DNA of 64,000 bases from Leptospira vanthielii serovar Holland str. Waz Holland = ATCC 700522 (GTDB taxonomy: Bacteria; Spirochaetota; Leptospiria; Leptospirales; Leptospiraceae): contig NZ_AOGY02000062.1 of NCBI RefSeq assembly GCF_000332455.1, positions 100,555 through 164,554 on the forward strand, given 5' to 3'. Of the stretch, positions 45,336 through 54,047 are shown in pieces. The notes beneath the pieces are model-generated. The model was not told the origin of the DNA and made no database searches. It was given only the letters and a program-made list of their open reading frames with translations. The position numbers and the translations under genes are program-made. How positions within the stretch are numbered: the first letter of the stretch is position 1; each line of letters starts with the position of its first letter.

Positions 45336-46502
45336 TTATCCTTTTTTTAAAGCGTCAGCTTTATCAGTTTTTTCCCAAGTAAACGTACTACCTGTTCTAC
45401 CAAAGTGACCATAAGCAGCTGTTTCTTGGTATTTTCTTCCTTTTCCAAGAAGATCCAAACCATCTACAATTCCTTTTGGAGTGAGTTTGAAATTTGCTAA
45501 AACTCGTTTTGCGATTTCTTCGTCAGAAATAGTTCCTGTTCCAAATGTATCCACAAGAACCGATACAGGTTCTGCCACACCAATTGCGTAAGCGAGTTGC
45601 ACTTCACATTTGTGTGCAAGACCAGCCGCCACAACGTTTTTAGCAATATAACGACCGATATACGCAGCAGAACGATCTACTTTAGATGGATCTTTTCCAG
45701 AGAATGCACCACCACCATGACGACCCATTCCACCGTAAGTATCTACTATGATCTTACGACCAGTAAGACCTGTATCACCATGTGGTCCGCCGATCTCAAA
45801 TTTACCGGTTGGGTTGATAAAATAACGAGTGTTCACAAGAAGTTCTTTTGGTATCATTTTTTTGATACATTCTTCGATCACTGCTTCTTCGATTTGTTTG
45901 TGAGTCACACCTGGTTTGTGTTGTGTGGAGATAACCACAGTGTCCACTTTTTTTGGTTTTCCATCTTCGTATTGGATGGTTACTTGTGACTTAGCATCGG
46001 GACGAAGCCAATCGATTTTGCCAGTATGACGAAGTTCAGATAAATGTTCTAAAAGTTTGTGAGAGTAATAAAGTGGAGCTGGCATCAGTTCCGGTGTTTC
46101 TGCAATCGCAAAACCAAACATAAGACCTTGGTCCCCTGCTCCTTGTTCTGTATGAAGTCCTTCTCCTTCATTTACCCCTTGGGCAATGTCAGGAGACTGT
46201 GCATGCACGTGTGATGCAACCACAGCGAAATCAGCATCGAAATACATATTGATATCGTTGTAACCGATTTTACGGATCACATCACGAGCCACTTCTTGTG
46301 TATCGACTTTTCCTTTACTGGTAATTTCGCCTGCGATCACAACAAGGTTAGTAGTGACTAGAGTTTCGCAAGCCACACGGGATTTTGGATCTTGGGCTAA
46401 ATACGCATCGAGAATGGCATCAGAGATTTGGTCGCAGACTTTGTCTGGGTGTCCTTCCGATACGGACTCGGAAGTGAAGATATAGTTTTTAAGAGAGGAC
46501 AT
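45336..46502 (-). CDS. metK: S-adenosylmethionine synthetase
   Basis: A 388-residue MetK, which makes S-adenosylmethionine from methionine and ATP. Signatures are [21 protein letters not shown], the [10 protein letters not shown] hexapeptide region and [19 protein letters not shown]. Length is normal. It is followed directly by the transketolase half and preceded by an acyltransferase gene 25 bp upstream. No SAM riboswitch can fit in that gap. Confidence 0.97.
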   Translation of the reverse strand: MSSLKNYIFTSESVSEGHPDKVCDQISDAILDAYLAQDPKSRVACETLVTTNLVVIAGEITSKGKVDTQEVARDVIRKIGYNDINMYFDADFAVVASHVHAQSPDIAQGVNEGEGLHTEQGAGDQGLMFGFAIAETPELMPAPLYYSHKLLEHLSELRHTGKIDWLRPDAKSQVTIQYEDGKPKKVDTVVISTQHKPGVTHKQIEEAVIEECIKKMIPKELLVNTRYFINPTGKFEIGGPHGDTGLTGRKIIVDTYGGMGRHGGGAFSGKDPSKVDRSAAYIGRYIAKNVVAAGLAHKCEVQLAYAIGVAEPVSVLVDTFGTGTISDEEIAKRVLANFKLTPKGIVDGLDLLGKGRKYQETAAYGHFGRTGSTFTWEKTDKADALKKG

Positions 46503-46527
46503 ATTTTTTACCTTACTTGGTTAAAAT

Positions 46528-47094
46528 TTAGAGTTTAGGCGGTACGTCAATAGAATTGTCGGGGTATTGTCCACGCACAAAAGATTCCAGGATTTCTGCA
46601 TTTTTCCCCATAGCTATTTCCAATTTTTTGGCATATTCATCCATTTGGCTCTCCGAAAGCCCTTTCGGAACAAAGAACGGCTCCCCGTATTGGATGAAAA
46701 GTTTTGCCCCAAATTTAGGGAAAAAATGCCTGTCCCAACTTTTGAAAGTGTAAGCCCTGTCATAACAAGAATGCAAATACAGGATGGGAAATCCTGTCAG
46801 AGAGGCCGTTACAATCACTCCGGGTTTCACTTCCCTTCTCGGGCCTTTGGGACCATCGACAGTAAAGATAGGGACCGCACCTTGTTTCATCTCTTTTAAG
46901 ATATTGCGAAACGCCCCAGTCCCACCTCTTGTGGAAGAACCACGAACCGAACGAAGGTTAGAGCGAGCAAAGGTTTGGTGGATGATTTCACCATCTTTCG
47001 ATTGGGATACAAGTGCCACCATATCTGCTTTTTTCTTTCGTTTCAAATACTGGGTGGCATGCCTATAAAGAGAAAGTGTGGTTTCATGAAACAC
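46528..47094 (-). CDS. Lysophospholipid acyltransferase family protein (DUF374-like), 5' end uncertain
   Basis: From GTG 47094 the frame gives 188 residues: FHETTLSLYRH in the place of the acceptor-site motif, RSVRGSSTRGGTGAFRNIL, VPIFTVDGPKGPRREVKPG, and a C-terminal GEPFFVPKGLSE. It resembles lauroyl/phospholipid acyltransferases that act at the membrane. The same frame continues upstream for another 50 codons without a stop or a standard start, and reads like a natural N-terminus (YIILSWVVHFIVRVWYLFVR, then GSGYIIA). So the real protein probably begins at a non-standard codon such as ATT 47220, or its start has been lost. Confidence 0.75.
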   Translation of the reverse strand: MFHETTLSLYRHATQYLKRKKKADMVALVSQSKDGEIIHQTFARSNLRSVRGSSTRGGTGAFRNILKEMKQGAVPIFTVDGPKGPRREVKPGVIVTASLTGFPILYLHSCYDRAYTFKSWDRHFFPKFGAKLFIQYGEPFFVPKGLSESQMDEYAKKLEIAMGKNAEILESFVRGQYPDNSIDVPPKL

Positions 47095-47261
47095 AGCAAT
47101 GATGTAACCGGAACCTTTTTCAATGACCTTGGCACTTTCCTCGGGGATGATGAATTTTTGGTTTCGAACAAATAGATACCAAACTCGAACAATGAAGTGA
47201 ACTACCCAACTGAGGATAATGTATTTGGTTTTGGAATAGGGTTTTTATTTGTTATCTGGAA

Positions 47262-47954
47262 TCAAAAAGAATGGTCCTTACCGATCTCCCAAAGGACATC
47301 GTTTTCATAAATTTTCACTGTAGGTGCCGCGCCCGGCACTGGTTTGTCGCGTAACAAAGAATGAATCATAGATTTGGCAACAAATTCACCGGGAATGGGT
47401 TTGTATTTTTTTAAACCAAGAAGACCAAAAGGAATGAGGTTGCCAAGAAACTCTCCCACCTTCTCCCCTACTCGCACTTCTTCTCTTTCTCCAATCAGTA
47501 AAGAAGGCCGAAAGATTCCTAAAAAGGGAAATTGTAACTTACGTAGTTCCGTTTCAATTTCGCCTTTCACTCGGTTATAAAAAATAGTAGAGTTTGGATC
47601 TGATCCCATAGCGGTAATGATATAAAATCCTGGGACTCTCTTTTCTTTTGCCTGTTTTGCTGCGAGCAATGGATATTCGTAATCAATCTCTCTGAATTTT
47701 TCCTTGCTACCGGCTTTGCCGATGGTTGTACCCAAACAACAAAAAACAGCATCGATCCCTTCCGGAATGGAAACCTTTCCTGACTGAAAATCCTCAAAAC
47801 GAACTTGTACCACTTCAATGGGAACATTGGGATTTGAGGCGGATTGCGAGTTTCTCGCCCAAACAATTACCTTTTTGATTTGAGGGTAAAAAACAAGAGA
47901 GAGTAACACTTGTTTACCGATAAGACCGGTTCCACCAAGAAGTAGTATTTTCAT
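47262..47954 (-). CDS. NAD(P)-binding Rossmann-fold protein (HTATIP2/NmrA-like)
   Basis: A 230-residue short protein with the dinucleotide motif LLLGGTGLIGKQVL at the N-terminus. CCLGTTIGKAGSKEKFREIDY is typical of the HTATIP2-like atypical short-chain dehydrogenases. A YxxxK-like pair is at FYNRVKGE, and FRPSLLIGEREEVR follows. The substrate is unknown. Its start overlaps the PilZ gene stop by four bases (ATGA). Confidence 0.82.
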   Translation of the reverse strand: MKILLLGGTGLIGKQVLLSLVFYPQIKKVIVWARNSQSASNPNVPIEVVQVRFEDFQSGKVSIPEGIDAVFCCLGTTIGKAGSKEKFREIDYEYPLLAAKQAKEKRVPGFYIITAMGSDPNSTIFYNRVKGEIETELRKLQFPFLGIFRPSLLIGEREEVRVGEKVGEFLGNLIPFGLLGLKKYKPIPGEFVAKSMIHSLLRDKPVPGAAPTVKIYENDVLWEIGKDHSF

Positions 47955-48298
47955 TTGATCTCCAAACTACGTGCAAGCATGGAATCAGTCAGATTGAGTC
48001 TTTCTTGAAACTGGATTCCCGCAATATAATAAATTACGTTTTTGATTTTAGAAGTTTGGGTCCAAATGATTGTTCCTTCAAAGAACATCCGTTTGGTGCC
48101 TTTTGACCAAACGATACTGCCCAAAACTTGGGACTCAATTTCATCGCTGAGTAAGTCATCCTCACCCAAAAAACAAAGGCCTTCTTCTGATATATTCCCT
48201 AACTTTCCGAACAAAGTGATCCCTTCCAAATCCAATTGGACCTCAAACCCAGAAAAGTCACCGGGAGAAATTCTTGGAAGCCTTCGCTCACTTTCCAT
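47951..48298 (-). CDS. PilZ domain protein
   Basis: A 115-residue protein from ATG 48298 (a TTG at 48313 is also possible). It has the c-di-GMP-binding pattern in outline: RRLPR near the N-terminus and NISEEGL (N-x-S-x-x-G) about 30 residues later, then a beta-barrel-like stretch to GIQFQ. Whether it binds c-di-GMP cannot be seen. It is translationally coupled to the Rossmann-fold gene. The MBOAT gene ends 48 bp upstream. Confidence 0.7.
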   Translation of the reverse strand: MESERRLPRISPGDFSGFEVQLDLEGITLFGKLGNISEEGLCFLGEDDLLSDEIESQVLGSIVWSKGTKRMFFEGTIIWTQTSKIKNVIYYIAGIQFQERLNLTDSMLARSLEIK

Positions 48299-48345
48299 AG
48301 CAACAAGGTACAAGGATTCCTATTATTGGAAACGAAAAAAGCAAA

Positions 48346-49806
48346 TTAGAACTGAAAGTAAATGAACGGAACGGAATTTTCTGGTGTAGCCAAATTTAAG
48401 ACAAGAAAAAGAACCGGATAGAGGGCAAACTCCAAACTAGCCGGGATTTGTTTGCCTTTTCCCTTTTCAAAGATCAAATAACCAATGGCATGGCCCAAAT
48501 ATAAGAAGAATAGGATCCAGAGGAAGTCCTTCCACATATAAGGCCGAATTTGTCCCATCTGAAAAGTAAAAATTCCCCGAATGTGGATCCAGGCATTTTC
48601 CCAAGTGAGGGAACGAAAAAAGACTGCCCCTAAAAAGAAAATGGAGCTATTCAGAATATTCTGAAAGATCCAAAGAGGAACCTTATACCAGTGTTTTGTT
48701 TCTGGATTGTCCTTTTTGTCCGGAAACCATTCCTTCCAAACCTCTTCCAAGACATAAAAAACACCATTGAGGGATCCCCAAAATACGAAAGTCCACTGGG
48801 CTCCGTGCCAAACTCCACTCACAAACATAGTAAACCAAAGATTGAACTTTCGTCTTACCGACGTTACCCGACTCCCACCCATAGGGATATAAATATAATC
48901 ACGTAACCAAGAATTTAAGGTCATGTGCCACCGACGCCAAAAACCAGAAACTGAAGTGGCAATGAAAGGCAGATTAAAGTTTGTCGGAAGTTTGTAACCG
49001 AGTAACATGGCACTACCGATCGCCATATCCGAATATCCACTAAAATCTAAATAAACCTGAATTCCGCCCAAAGCTGCGGCAATTAACAAGGCATAGGCGT
49101 GATGCCCAGCAGGATCTGCATAAATGGTATCAATGGTAGGGGCCACCATATCGGATAGGATTGCTTTTTTAAAGTAACCTAACATAAAGAATCGAATGGC
49201 AACACGGAATTCGATATCTTCCAATTTCTTAGGACTGTACAATTGTGGCATAAAGGTTCTTGCCGTCACAATCGGGCCTGCCACCAGTTGCGGGAAAAAA
49301 CTCACAAAAAGAGCAAAACGGATGAAATCTTTTTCAGCAGGGATTTCCCGGCGATACACATCAATAGTATACGATAAAGATTGGAAGGTAAAAAAAGAAA
49401 TTCCCGCAGGAAGAATGATTTTGAGAACAGGCAAAAGATCTGCACCAAACATTGGATTGGTGACTGTGTTAATAGAGGTCACAAGAAAATTATAGTACTT
49501 AAAAAATCCCAATATAAAAACAAGATTGGTAATCAAACTAAAAAGTAAGAGGTAGTATCTTATTTTTTCCCTGGTTTCTGAGCTAAGTTTCAGTCCTACA
49601 TAATAGTCAATGGCAGTGGAAAGTAGGATGAGCGCACCAAAACGGTAATCCCAAGACATGTAAAAGAAATAACTACTAATGAGTAGGAAAATATGTAAGA
49701 TTCGTGTTTCTCTTGATTGATTCGAAAAAATGGTGGGGAATACGTACCAAACCGTAAAAAAAACAAAGAGAAAGAAGACAAAATATTCAAAATCGGAAAA
49801 GATCAA
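48346..49806 (-). CDS. MBOAT family O-acyltransferase
   Basis: A 486-residue membrane protein with about ten to twelve hydrophobic segments. MBOAT/AlgI signatures are FFPQLVAGPIVTARTFMPQ, VYLDFSGYSDMAIGSAMLLGY, FWRRWHMTLNSWLRDYIYIPMGG and the catalytic histidine in SGVWHGAQWTFVFWG. Such proteins transfer acyl groups to polysaccharides or other extracellular acceptors. No alginate or other polymer genes are adjacent, so the acceptor is unknown. The frame begins at ATG 49806 with no adjacent gene on its strand upstream. Confidence 0.92.
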   Translation of the reverse strand: MIFSDFEYFVFFLFVFFTVWYVFPTIFSNQSRETRILHIFLLISSYFFYMSWDYRFGALILLSTAIDYYVGLKLSSETREKIRYYLLLFSLITNLVFILGFFKYYNFLVTSINTVTNPMFGADLLPVLKIILPAGISFFTFQSLSYTIDVYRREIPAEKDFIRFALFVSFFPQLVAGPIVTARTFMPQLYSPKKLEDIEFRVAIRFFMLGYFKKAILSDMVAPTIDTIYADPAGHHAYALLIAAALGGIQVYLDFSGYSDMAIGSAMLLGYKLPTNFNLPFIATSVSGFWRRWHMTLNSWLRDYIYIPMGGSRVTSVRRKFNLWFTMFVSGVWHGAQWTFVFWGSLNGVFYVLEEVWKEWFPDKKDNPETKHWYKVPLWIFQNILNSSIFFLGAVFFRSLTWENAWIHIRGIFTFQMGQIRPYMWKDFLWILFFLYLGHAIGYLIFEKGKGKQIPASLEFALYPVLFLVLNLATPENSVPFIYFQF

Positions 49807-49896
49807 TGGGATTTGCCTTCTATTCAGACCAGGCTCTTTGAAAAAATATGTCTGTCAATCATTTCGGCTTGCAGATGTCTACAGAATCGCTATGAT

Positions 49897-49932
49897 ATAC
49901 CTCTAGTTTTCTAGCTAAAAACTTAGAGGTAT
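49897..49932 (+). promoter_or_regulatory. Hairpin that sequesters the ribosome binding site of the DUF3332-like gene
   Basis: ATACCTCTAGTTTT (49897-49910) pairs with AAAACTTAGAGGTAT (49918-49932): 14 bp with one bulged T, and a 7-base loop. The Shine-Dalgarno AGAGG (49925-49929) is wholly inside the right arm, and the ATG (49936) follows directly. It looks like a translational control element such as an RNA thermometer or attenuator. Confidence 0.55.
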
Positions 49933-49935
49933 AAA

Positions 49936-50442
49936 ATGAAAAAAATATTAAAAACAGCTCTCGTGGGAATTTTGTCCTTTGGCTTACTTTCCAATTGTTT
50001 TGGAAAATTTGGTGCTGTCAAAGCAGTATACTCCTTTAATGGAAACATCCAAATTGGTTCTGGCAAACTCGCAGGTTTCTTTCGTTCCCTTTTAATGATC
50101 TTCCCACTATACATTGCTTATGGATTTGGAAGTTTTTTAGACATCTTTATTTTCAACCTAATTGAGTTTTGGACTGATCGAAATCCAATCGCAATCGCTG
50201 AATATGACTTTGATGGAAAGTTAGTCAAAGAATACAAACAAGATGGTCAAACCATTACCCTTACTTATTCTGAATGGGGTAAGGTATTGAAACTAGAAGC
50301 ACCGACTCAAACAGGAATGGAACCTATTTACTTCCTAAAAGAAAAACCGGAAAAAGCATACCGCATGATCAATGGAAAGTATGTGGAAATCCTCCAAACT
50401 AGCGGACCAATCCTCCCTCCGCTTTCCGTAAAACACATCTAA
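49936..50442 (+). CDS. DUF3332-like lipoprotein
   Basis: A 168-residue protein with a lipoprotein-type signal (ILSFGLLSNC). The mature part begins FGKFGAVKAVYSFNGNIQ, has a hydrophobic stretch (SLLMIFPLYIAYGFGSFLDIFIFNLIEFW, about residues 55-85) and ends with an extracytoplasmic part. The layout, a short N-terminal K-x-Y-x-F/W-N motif followed by a membrane-like stretch, matches the DUF3332 family, whose function is unknown. A hairpin covers its ribosome site, and a strong hairpin follows the stop. Confidence 0.7.
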   Translation: MKKILKTALVGILSFGLLSNCFGKFGAVKAVYSFNGNIQIGSGKLAGFFRSLLMIFPLYIAYGFGSFLDIFIFNLIEFWTDRNPIAIAEYDFDGKLVKEYKQDGQTITLTYSEWGKVLKLEAPTQTGMEPIYFLKEKPEKAYRMINGKYVEILQTSGPILPPLSVKHI

Positions 50443-50449
50443 ACTTACT

Positions 50450-50475
50450 GATTGCCCCTAATTTTAGGGGCAATC
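50450..50475 (+). terminator. Strong hairpin after the DUF3332-like gene
   Basis: GATTGCCCCTA-ATTT-TAGGGGCAATC: a perfect 11-bp stem with a 4-base loop, seven bases after the stop codon. The T-tract is weak. Confidence 0.6.
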
Positions 50476-50494
50476 TATGTCCGATAATTAAAAT

Positions 50495-51562
50495 ATGAAT
50501 CGTTTGTATTTTGTTTCCTTCCTGTTACTCCTCTCTTTCGGATGCCAAACTCCGCAACAGGTAGTCACCCCAACTTTTCCCACTCACACAGAACAAATCA
50601 ATCTCAACCGAATTAAGATGATCACCAAATCGGAAGCAGTTCATACGGATTCTAAAGAAGGAAAAAAACCTCTGACTTTAGAACCAGGTGTCAGTGTAGA
50701 ATATTCAGAGAACAAAATTCCCTTTATACAGTTGGATTTGTTTTTTGAAGATGCCGGTATTAGCATCATAGAAGAAATCATTTCCGGCACCATTTTGGAC
50801 CATCATATCATTGTCCTAAACCAGAAAGGTGAAATTATCGCCAAACAACCAGTAAACTTCCAAGCCTACGAAATTTTAGAAACAAAAACAGAAGTGATGC
50901 GAAACAAAGTAATCGTTGGTGAGTCAAAAAAACCAGTAAAGGTAAATAGCACAATTCCTGAAACTAAAACCTCGCGGGAGGCCATAGAAAGACAATACAC
51001 CGATAGAGACACAGTTCCTCAAGTATTAGAAATCCAAGAAGGCAAAGTTCCCAATCTTGGTGAATACATAAATATTTATTTAGAACTCACTTATGTAAAT
51101 CCGCAACTAGAACCTAACTGTGAATCATACGCCGGAAATTGTAATGGAGCCAAACAGAAATTTTTTGAAGATGTCACCGGACGTAACCGAAGAGAATTGG
51201 ATATTTTAAAAAATCGTTATGTAGAGGGTGAAGTTGCACAGTTTCCAAACCTAACACAAACTGAACAATTAGAATTCAAAACCAATATCAAATCAAAAAT
51301 TGAAAACTCGAATGGTGTGTTTGGGCCCAAACATGGATTCACAAAATTTATGTTTCGAGAATGGAACCTAGTTTCCTCTCCCCGGTATTTTCGCATTATA
51401 TCGATAAACAAAAATGGGAAACAATCATTACTAGAAGAACGTATTGATGAAAAAAAACTAACGGATGAATCAGAAGAAAAATCAAATGATCACGATTCCC
51501 ATTCCATTTTTGATTCCCCCACCCATACAAAACATAAAAAAAGAACGATTTCGACTCCCTAA
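50495..51562 (+). CDS. Lipoprotein of unknown function
   Basis: A 355-residue protein with a lipoprotein signal (FLLLLSFGC at residues 9-17). The mature part is hydrophilic, with a beta-rich region around LDLFFEDAGISIIEEI and a single Cys pair (PNCESYAGNCNGA). The C-terminal tail is charged and rich in His and Ser. No known domain was recognised. It lies between two hairpins and is convergent with ssb. Confidence 0.65.
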   Translation: MNRLYFVSFLLLLSFGCQTPQQVVTPTFPTHTEQINLNRIKMITKSEAVHTDSKEGKKPLTLEPGVSVEYSENKIPFIQLDLFFEDAGISIIEEIISGTILDHHIIVLNQKGEIIAKQPVNFQAYEILETKTEVMRNKVIVGESKKPVKVNSTIPETKTSREAIERQYTDRDTVPQVLEIQEGKVPNLGEYINIYLELTYVNPQLEPNCESYAGNCNGAKQKFFEDVTGRNRRELDILKNRYVEGEVAQFPNLTQTEQLEFKTNIKSKIENSNGVFGPKHGFTKFMFREWNLVSSPRYFRIISINKNGKQSLLEERIDEKKLTDESEEKSNDHDSHSIFDSPTHTKHKKRTISTP

Positions 51563-51568
51563 CGAAAA

Positions 51569-51594
51569 CGGGTGTAGGGAGATTCCAACACCCG
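51569..51594. terminator. Bidirectional terminator-like hairpin between convergent genes
   Basis: CGGGTGT and ACACCCG form a 7-bp stem whose interior (GGGA / TTCC) can pair further. It lies seven bases after the lipoprotein stop and 12 bases from the ssb stop. Confidence 0.5.
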
Positions 51595-51605
51595 CCATGT
51601 CCTTT

Positions 51606-51959
51606 TTAAGCAACCTTTGACTCTTTCTTTCGAACGCTGTCAAATCGAACAGTGGAAGCAGTGACTTTAATTTTTGATCTATTTTCACCTTCAGGACTTT
51701 TCCACCGGTTTTGTTTCAGATTCCCCATTACGGTGACTTTGCTCCCTTTTTTCAGGTATTCCACGCAATTCTCGCCCAGTTTTTCCCAAGCCTCCACTTC
51801 AAAGTAAGACACATCTTCCTTGTCCTTTCCTTCTTGGTTGTTGGACGTGTGGTTGACGGCAACTGTGAAATTTGCTAAAGACTTTCCACCTGCAATAGTT
51901 CTTTCTTCTGGATCTGCGGTTAAATTTCCGTCCAGAATGACATACGATAGATTTTTCAT
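51606..51959 (-). CDS. ssb: Single-stranded DNA-binding protein
   Basis: A 117-residue SSB-type OB-fold protein from ATG 51959, preceded by AAGGGA at good spacing. The typical features are YVILDGNLTADPE, ANFTVAVNHT, SYFEVEAWEKLGENC and YLKKGSKVTVMGNLKQNRW. The acidic C-terminal tail that recruits partner proteins in classical SSB (DDxPF) is missing; the protein ends RKKESKVA. So it may be a second or specialised SSB. The frame is open to 51992, but the internal ATG is the better start. Confidence 0.88.
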   Translation of the reverse strand: MKNLSYVILDGNLTADPEERTIAGGKSLANFTVAVNHTSNNQEGKDKEDVSYFEVEAWEKLGENCVEYLKKGSKVTVMGNLKQNRWKSPEGENRSKIKVTASTVRFDSVRKKESKVA

Positions 51960-52033
51960 TTGAGTATCCCTTAAATCAGTTTTGATGGCCATACAAAGAC
52001 TGGTTCTTTTTTGATTTGGTTGGTTTAAAAAAA

Positions 52034-52061
52034 TTTACAAATGAGACTAAATTTATAAAAT
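52034..52061 (+). promoter_or_regulatory. Candidate promoter of the PAS histidine kinase group
   Basis: TTTACA, 16 bases, TAAAAT, about 40 bases before the TTG start at 52103. By eye only. Confidence 0.3.
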
Positions 52062-52102
52062 CCTAGTTCACATTTACATTTCGGATAGACAATCCAAAGG
52101 AA

Positions 52103-53620
52103 TTGCCGAGAATTTTCCTCGTGGGACTTCCCGATTCTGAGATACTTCACTTAGTAACGGCTATTAGCCGAGAGTTGGTTTGTTTACACGAATCAGACGG
52201 AACCTATATTTATGTCAGCCCCAACTCGGAAAAAATCATAGGATATAATGCAGAAGAACTAGTTGGTAAAAATCCTTACGATTATTTTCACCCTGATGAA
52301 AGAAGGCTCATCCAAGAAAGATCACACCAACCTCTGCTTCGCGGAGATGAGAACATTCATACGACATTTCGTTTTTTACATAAAAACGGAAACTATATTT
52401 GGCTACAATCTGACAATCGTTTAACGATACATCCCACTACAGGAAAAAAATATTTACATTCATCTTCTAGAGATATATCAGAAAAAATAGATACCGAGGC
52501 AAATTTAGCACTCTCAGAACGAAGATTCAATACATTATTCCACGACTCGCCGATTGGACTTGTACTCACAGGAAAACACGGATATATTGATGAAGCAAAT
52601 GATGCCTTTGCTAATTTTTTAGGTTATAAAAGTTTCGAGATCATTGGGAAACATTTTTCAGAAATCAGTGCCGGTGAAGAACTCGAAGAAAATTTAAAGT
52701 ATAGAGATGAAGTTCAAAAAGGAATTATCGATAACTATTCAATTGAGAAACAATACCTACATAAATCAGGAAAAAAAGTTTGGGCCTATATCACAGTCAC
52801 TGTCCTTCGTGACGATACGGGTCATCCCCTCCATTATCTTGCTCAAATCATCGATATCAATGAAAGAAAAAAATCAGAAACTCTCCTTCTAGAAAATAAT
52901 GATCGGTTGAAGGCTATTACAAGTTCCCTTTTAACACAAAACAAACAACTACAAGCTTACAACCAAATCATCTCTCACCACCTGCGAGCCCCCGTTAGTA
53001 ATTTAAGAAGCCTTCTCGATTTAATGAAAGAGACAAACAATCTCGAAGAAATCAGAGAATTGGAAAACCATTTAGTAGGTGTCACTGAAACCTTAGAAAC
53101 TGTCCTCTCTGAACTAATCACCACATTAAGAATTCAAAATCCAGACACTTACAAATCAGAACCAGTCCTTATTAGCCAATCTTTTTCCAATGTGTTACAA
53201 CTGATGGAAGGAGAATTAAAAACCAAACAGGTAGAAATCCAATCCGATTTTTCGGGGGGAGAAACGGTTTATTTCTCAAAAGAGTTTTTAGAGACAATTT
53301 TCTTACATCTTCTGAACAATTCCATACGGTATTCCTACCCGGACAGAAAACTACGTATTTCCGTGGAATCCTTTCAAATTGGATCCCAAACCGCCATTTC
53401 TTTCTCAGACAATGGAACTGGGATCGATTTGGAACGATATGGTGAACAAATTTTTCAGTTAAAGAAAACTTTTCATCGTCATATCAGTGGTAAGGGACTC
53501 GGGCTGTTTTTGATTAAATACAAAATGGAATCTGTAGGTGGAAGGATTGAAGTGCGTTCCAAACCAGGAGATGGAGCTACATTCCTTATGTACTTTCCCG
53601 ACGGGCGAGAGACTCTATGA
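52103..53620 (+). CDS. PAS-PAS sensor histidine kinase
   Basis: A 505-residue cytoplasmic kinase. PAS 1 (about residues 20-130) begins with CLHESDGTYIYVSPNSEKI; PAS 2 (about 140-260) contains SPIGLVLTGKHGYIDEANDAF and ends in DINERKK. The dimerisation helix has the phosphoacceptor in IISHHLRAPVSNL, and the ATPase domain has LLNNSIRYS (N), FSDNGTGIDL (G1) and GKGLGLFLIK (G2). There is no membrane segment. The frame begins with TTG 52103 next to AAAGG, and no ATG lies nearby, so the exact start is uncertain. Its stop overlaps the response regulator ATG by four bases. Confidence 0.88.
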   Translation: MPRIFLVGLPDSEILHLVTAISRELVCLHESDGTYIYVSPNSEKIIGYNAEELVGKNPYDYFHPDERRLIQERSHQPLLRGDENIHTTFRFLHKNGNYIWLQSDNRLTIHPTTGKKYLHSSSRDISEKIDTEANLALSERRFNTLFHDSPIGLVLTGKHGYIDEANDAFANFLGYKSFEIIGKHFSEISAGEELEENLKYRDEVQKGIIDNYSIEKQYLHKSGKKVWAYITVTVLRDDTGHPLHYLAQIIDINERKKSETLLLENNDRLKAITSSLLTQNKQLQAYNQIISHHLRAPVSNLRSLLDLMKETNNLEEIRELENHLVGVTETLETVLSELITTLRIQNPDTYKSEPVLISQSFSNVLQLMEGELKTKQVEIQSDFSGGETVYFSKEFLETIFLHLLNNSIRYSYPDRKLRISVESFQIGSQTAISFSDNGTGIDLERYGEQIFQLKKTFHRHISGKGLGLFLIKYKMESVGGRIEVRSKPGDGATFLMYFPDGRETL

Positions 53621-54018
53621 CCACTCCCAAAATTTGTGTTATTGATGATGATAAAATTTACCAGTTCACTACGAAAAAGATCATCTCCAATGCCGGGATC
53701 AAAGGGGAAGTTCTGGTATTTTCAGATGCGGAAAATGCTCTCGAATTCTTTCATCAGGAGTTTCAGAACAAAGAACTACTTCCAGATATCATCTTTCTCG
53801 ATATCAATATGCCCTTTATGGATGGATGGCAATTTTTAGATGCCTTTGGAAAGATCTTTCCCAAGTTTCCAAAAACAATCGAAGTATTCCTTGTCAGTTC
53901 CTCTGTTGACGATGCTGATACAGAACGGGCTGCAAAAATTCCAATCATCTCTGGATATATCTTCAAACCCTTTACAAAAGAAAAACTTTTGGAATCTTTA
54001 GCCCGCCTCCAATCTTAG
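53617..54018 (+). CDS. Single-domain response regulator
   Basis: A 133-residue receiver domain and nothing else. The acidic pair is in CVIDDDKIYQF, the phosphorylated Asp in IIFLDINMPFMDGWQFL, the Ser in FLVSSSVDDAD and the Lys in YIFKPFTKEKL. It overlaps the kinase gene by ATGA and is its likely partner. With no output domain, it would act by phospho-relay or by binding a target protein. Confidence 0.92.
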   Translation: MTTPKICVIDDDKIYQFTTKKIISNAGIKGEVLVFSDAENALEFFHQEFQNKELLPDIIFLDINMPFMDGWQFLDAFGKIFPKFPKTIEVFLVSSSVDDADTERAAKIPIISGYIFKPFTKEKLLESLARLQS

Positions 54019-54047
54019 CTTGTCAACTTTTTGCTTTGAATATAGAA

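Noticed and set aside
46503..46527. SAM riboswitch before metK
   Set aside because: Only 25 bp separate metK from the upstream gene.
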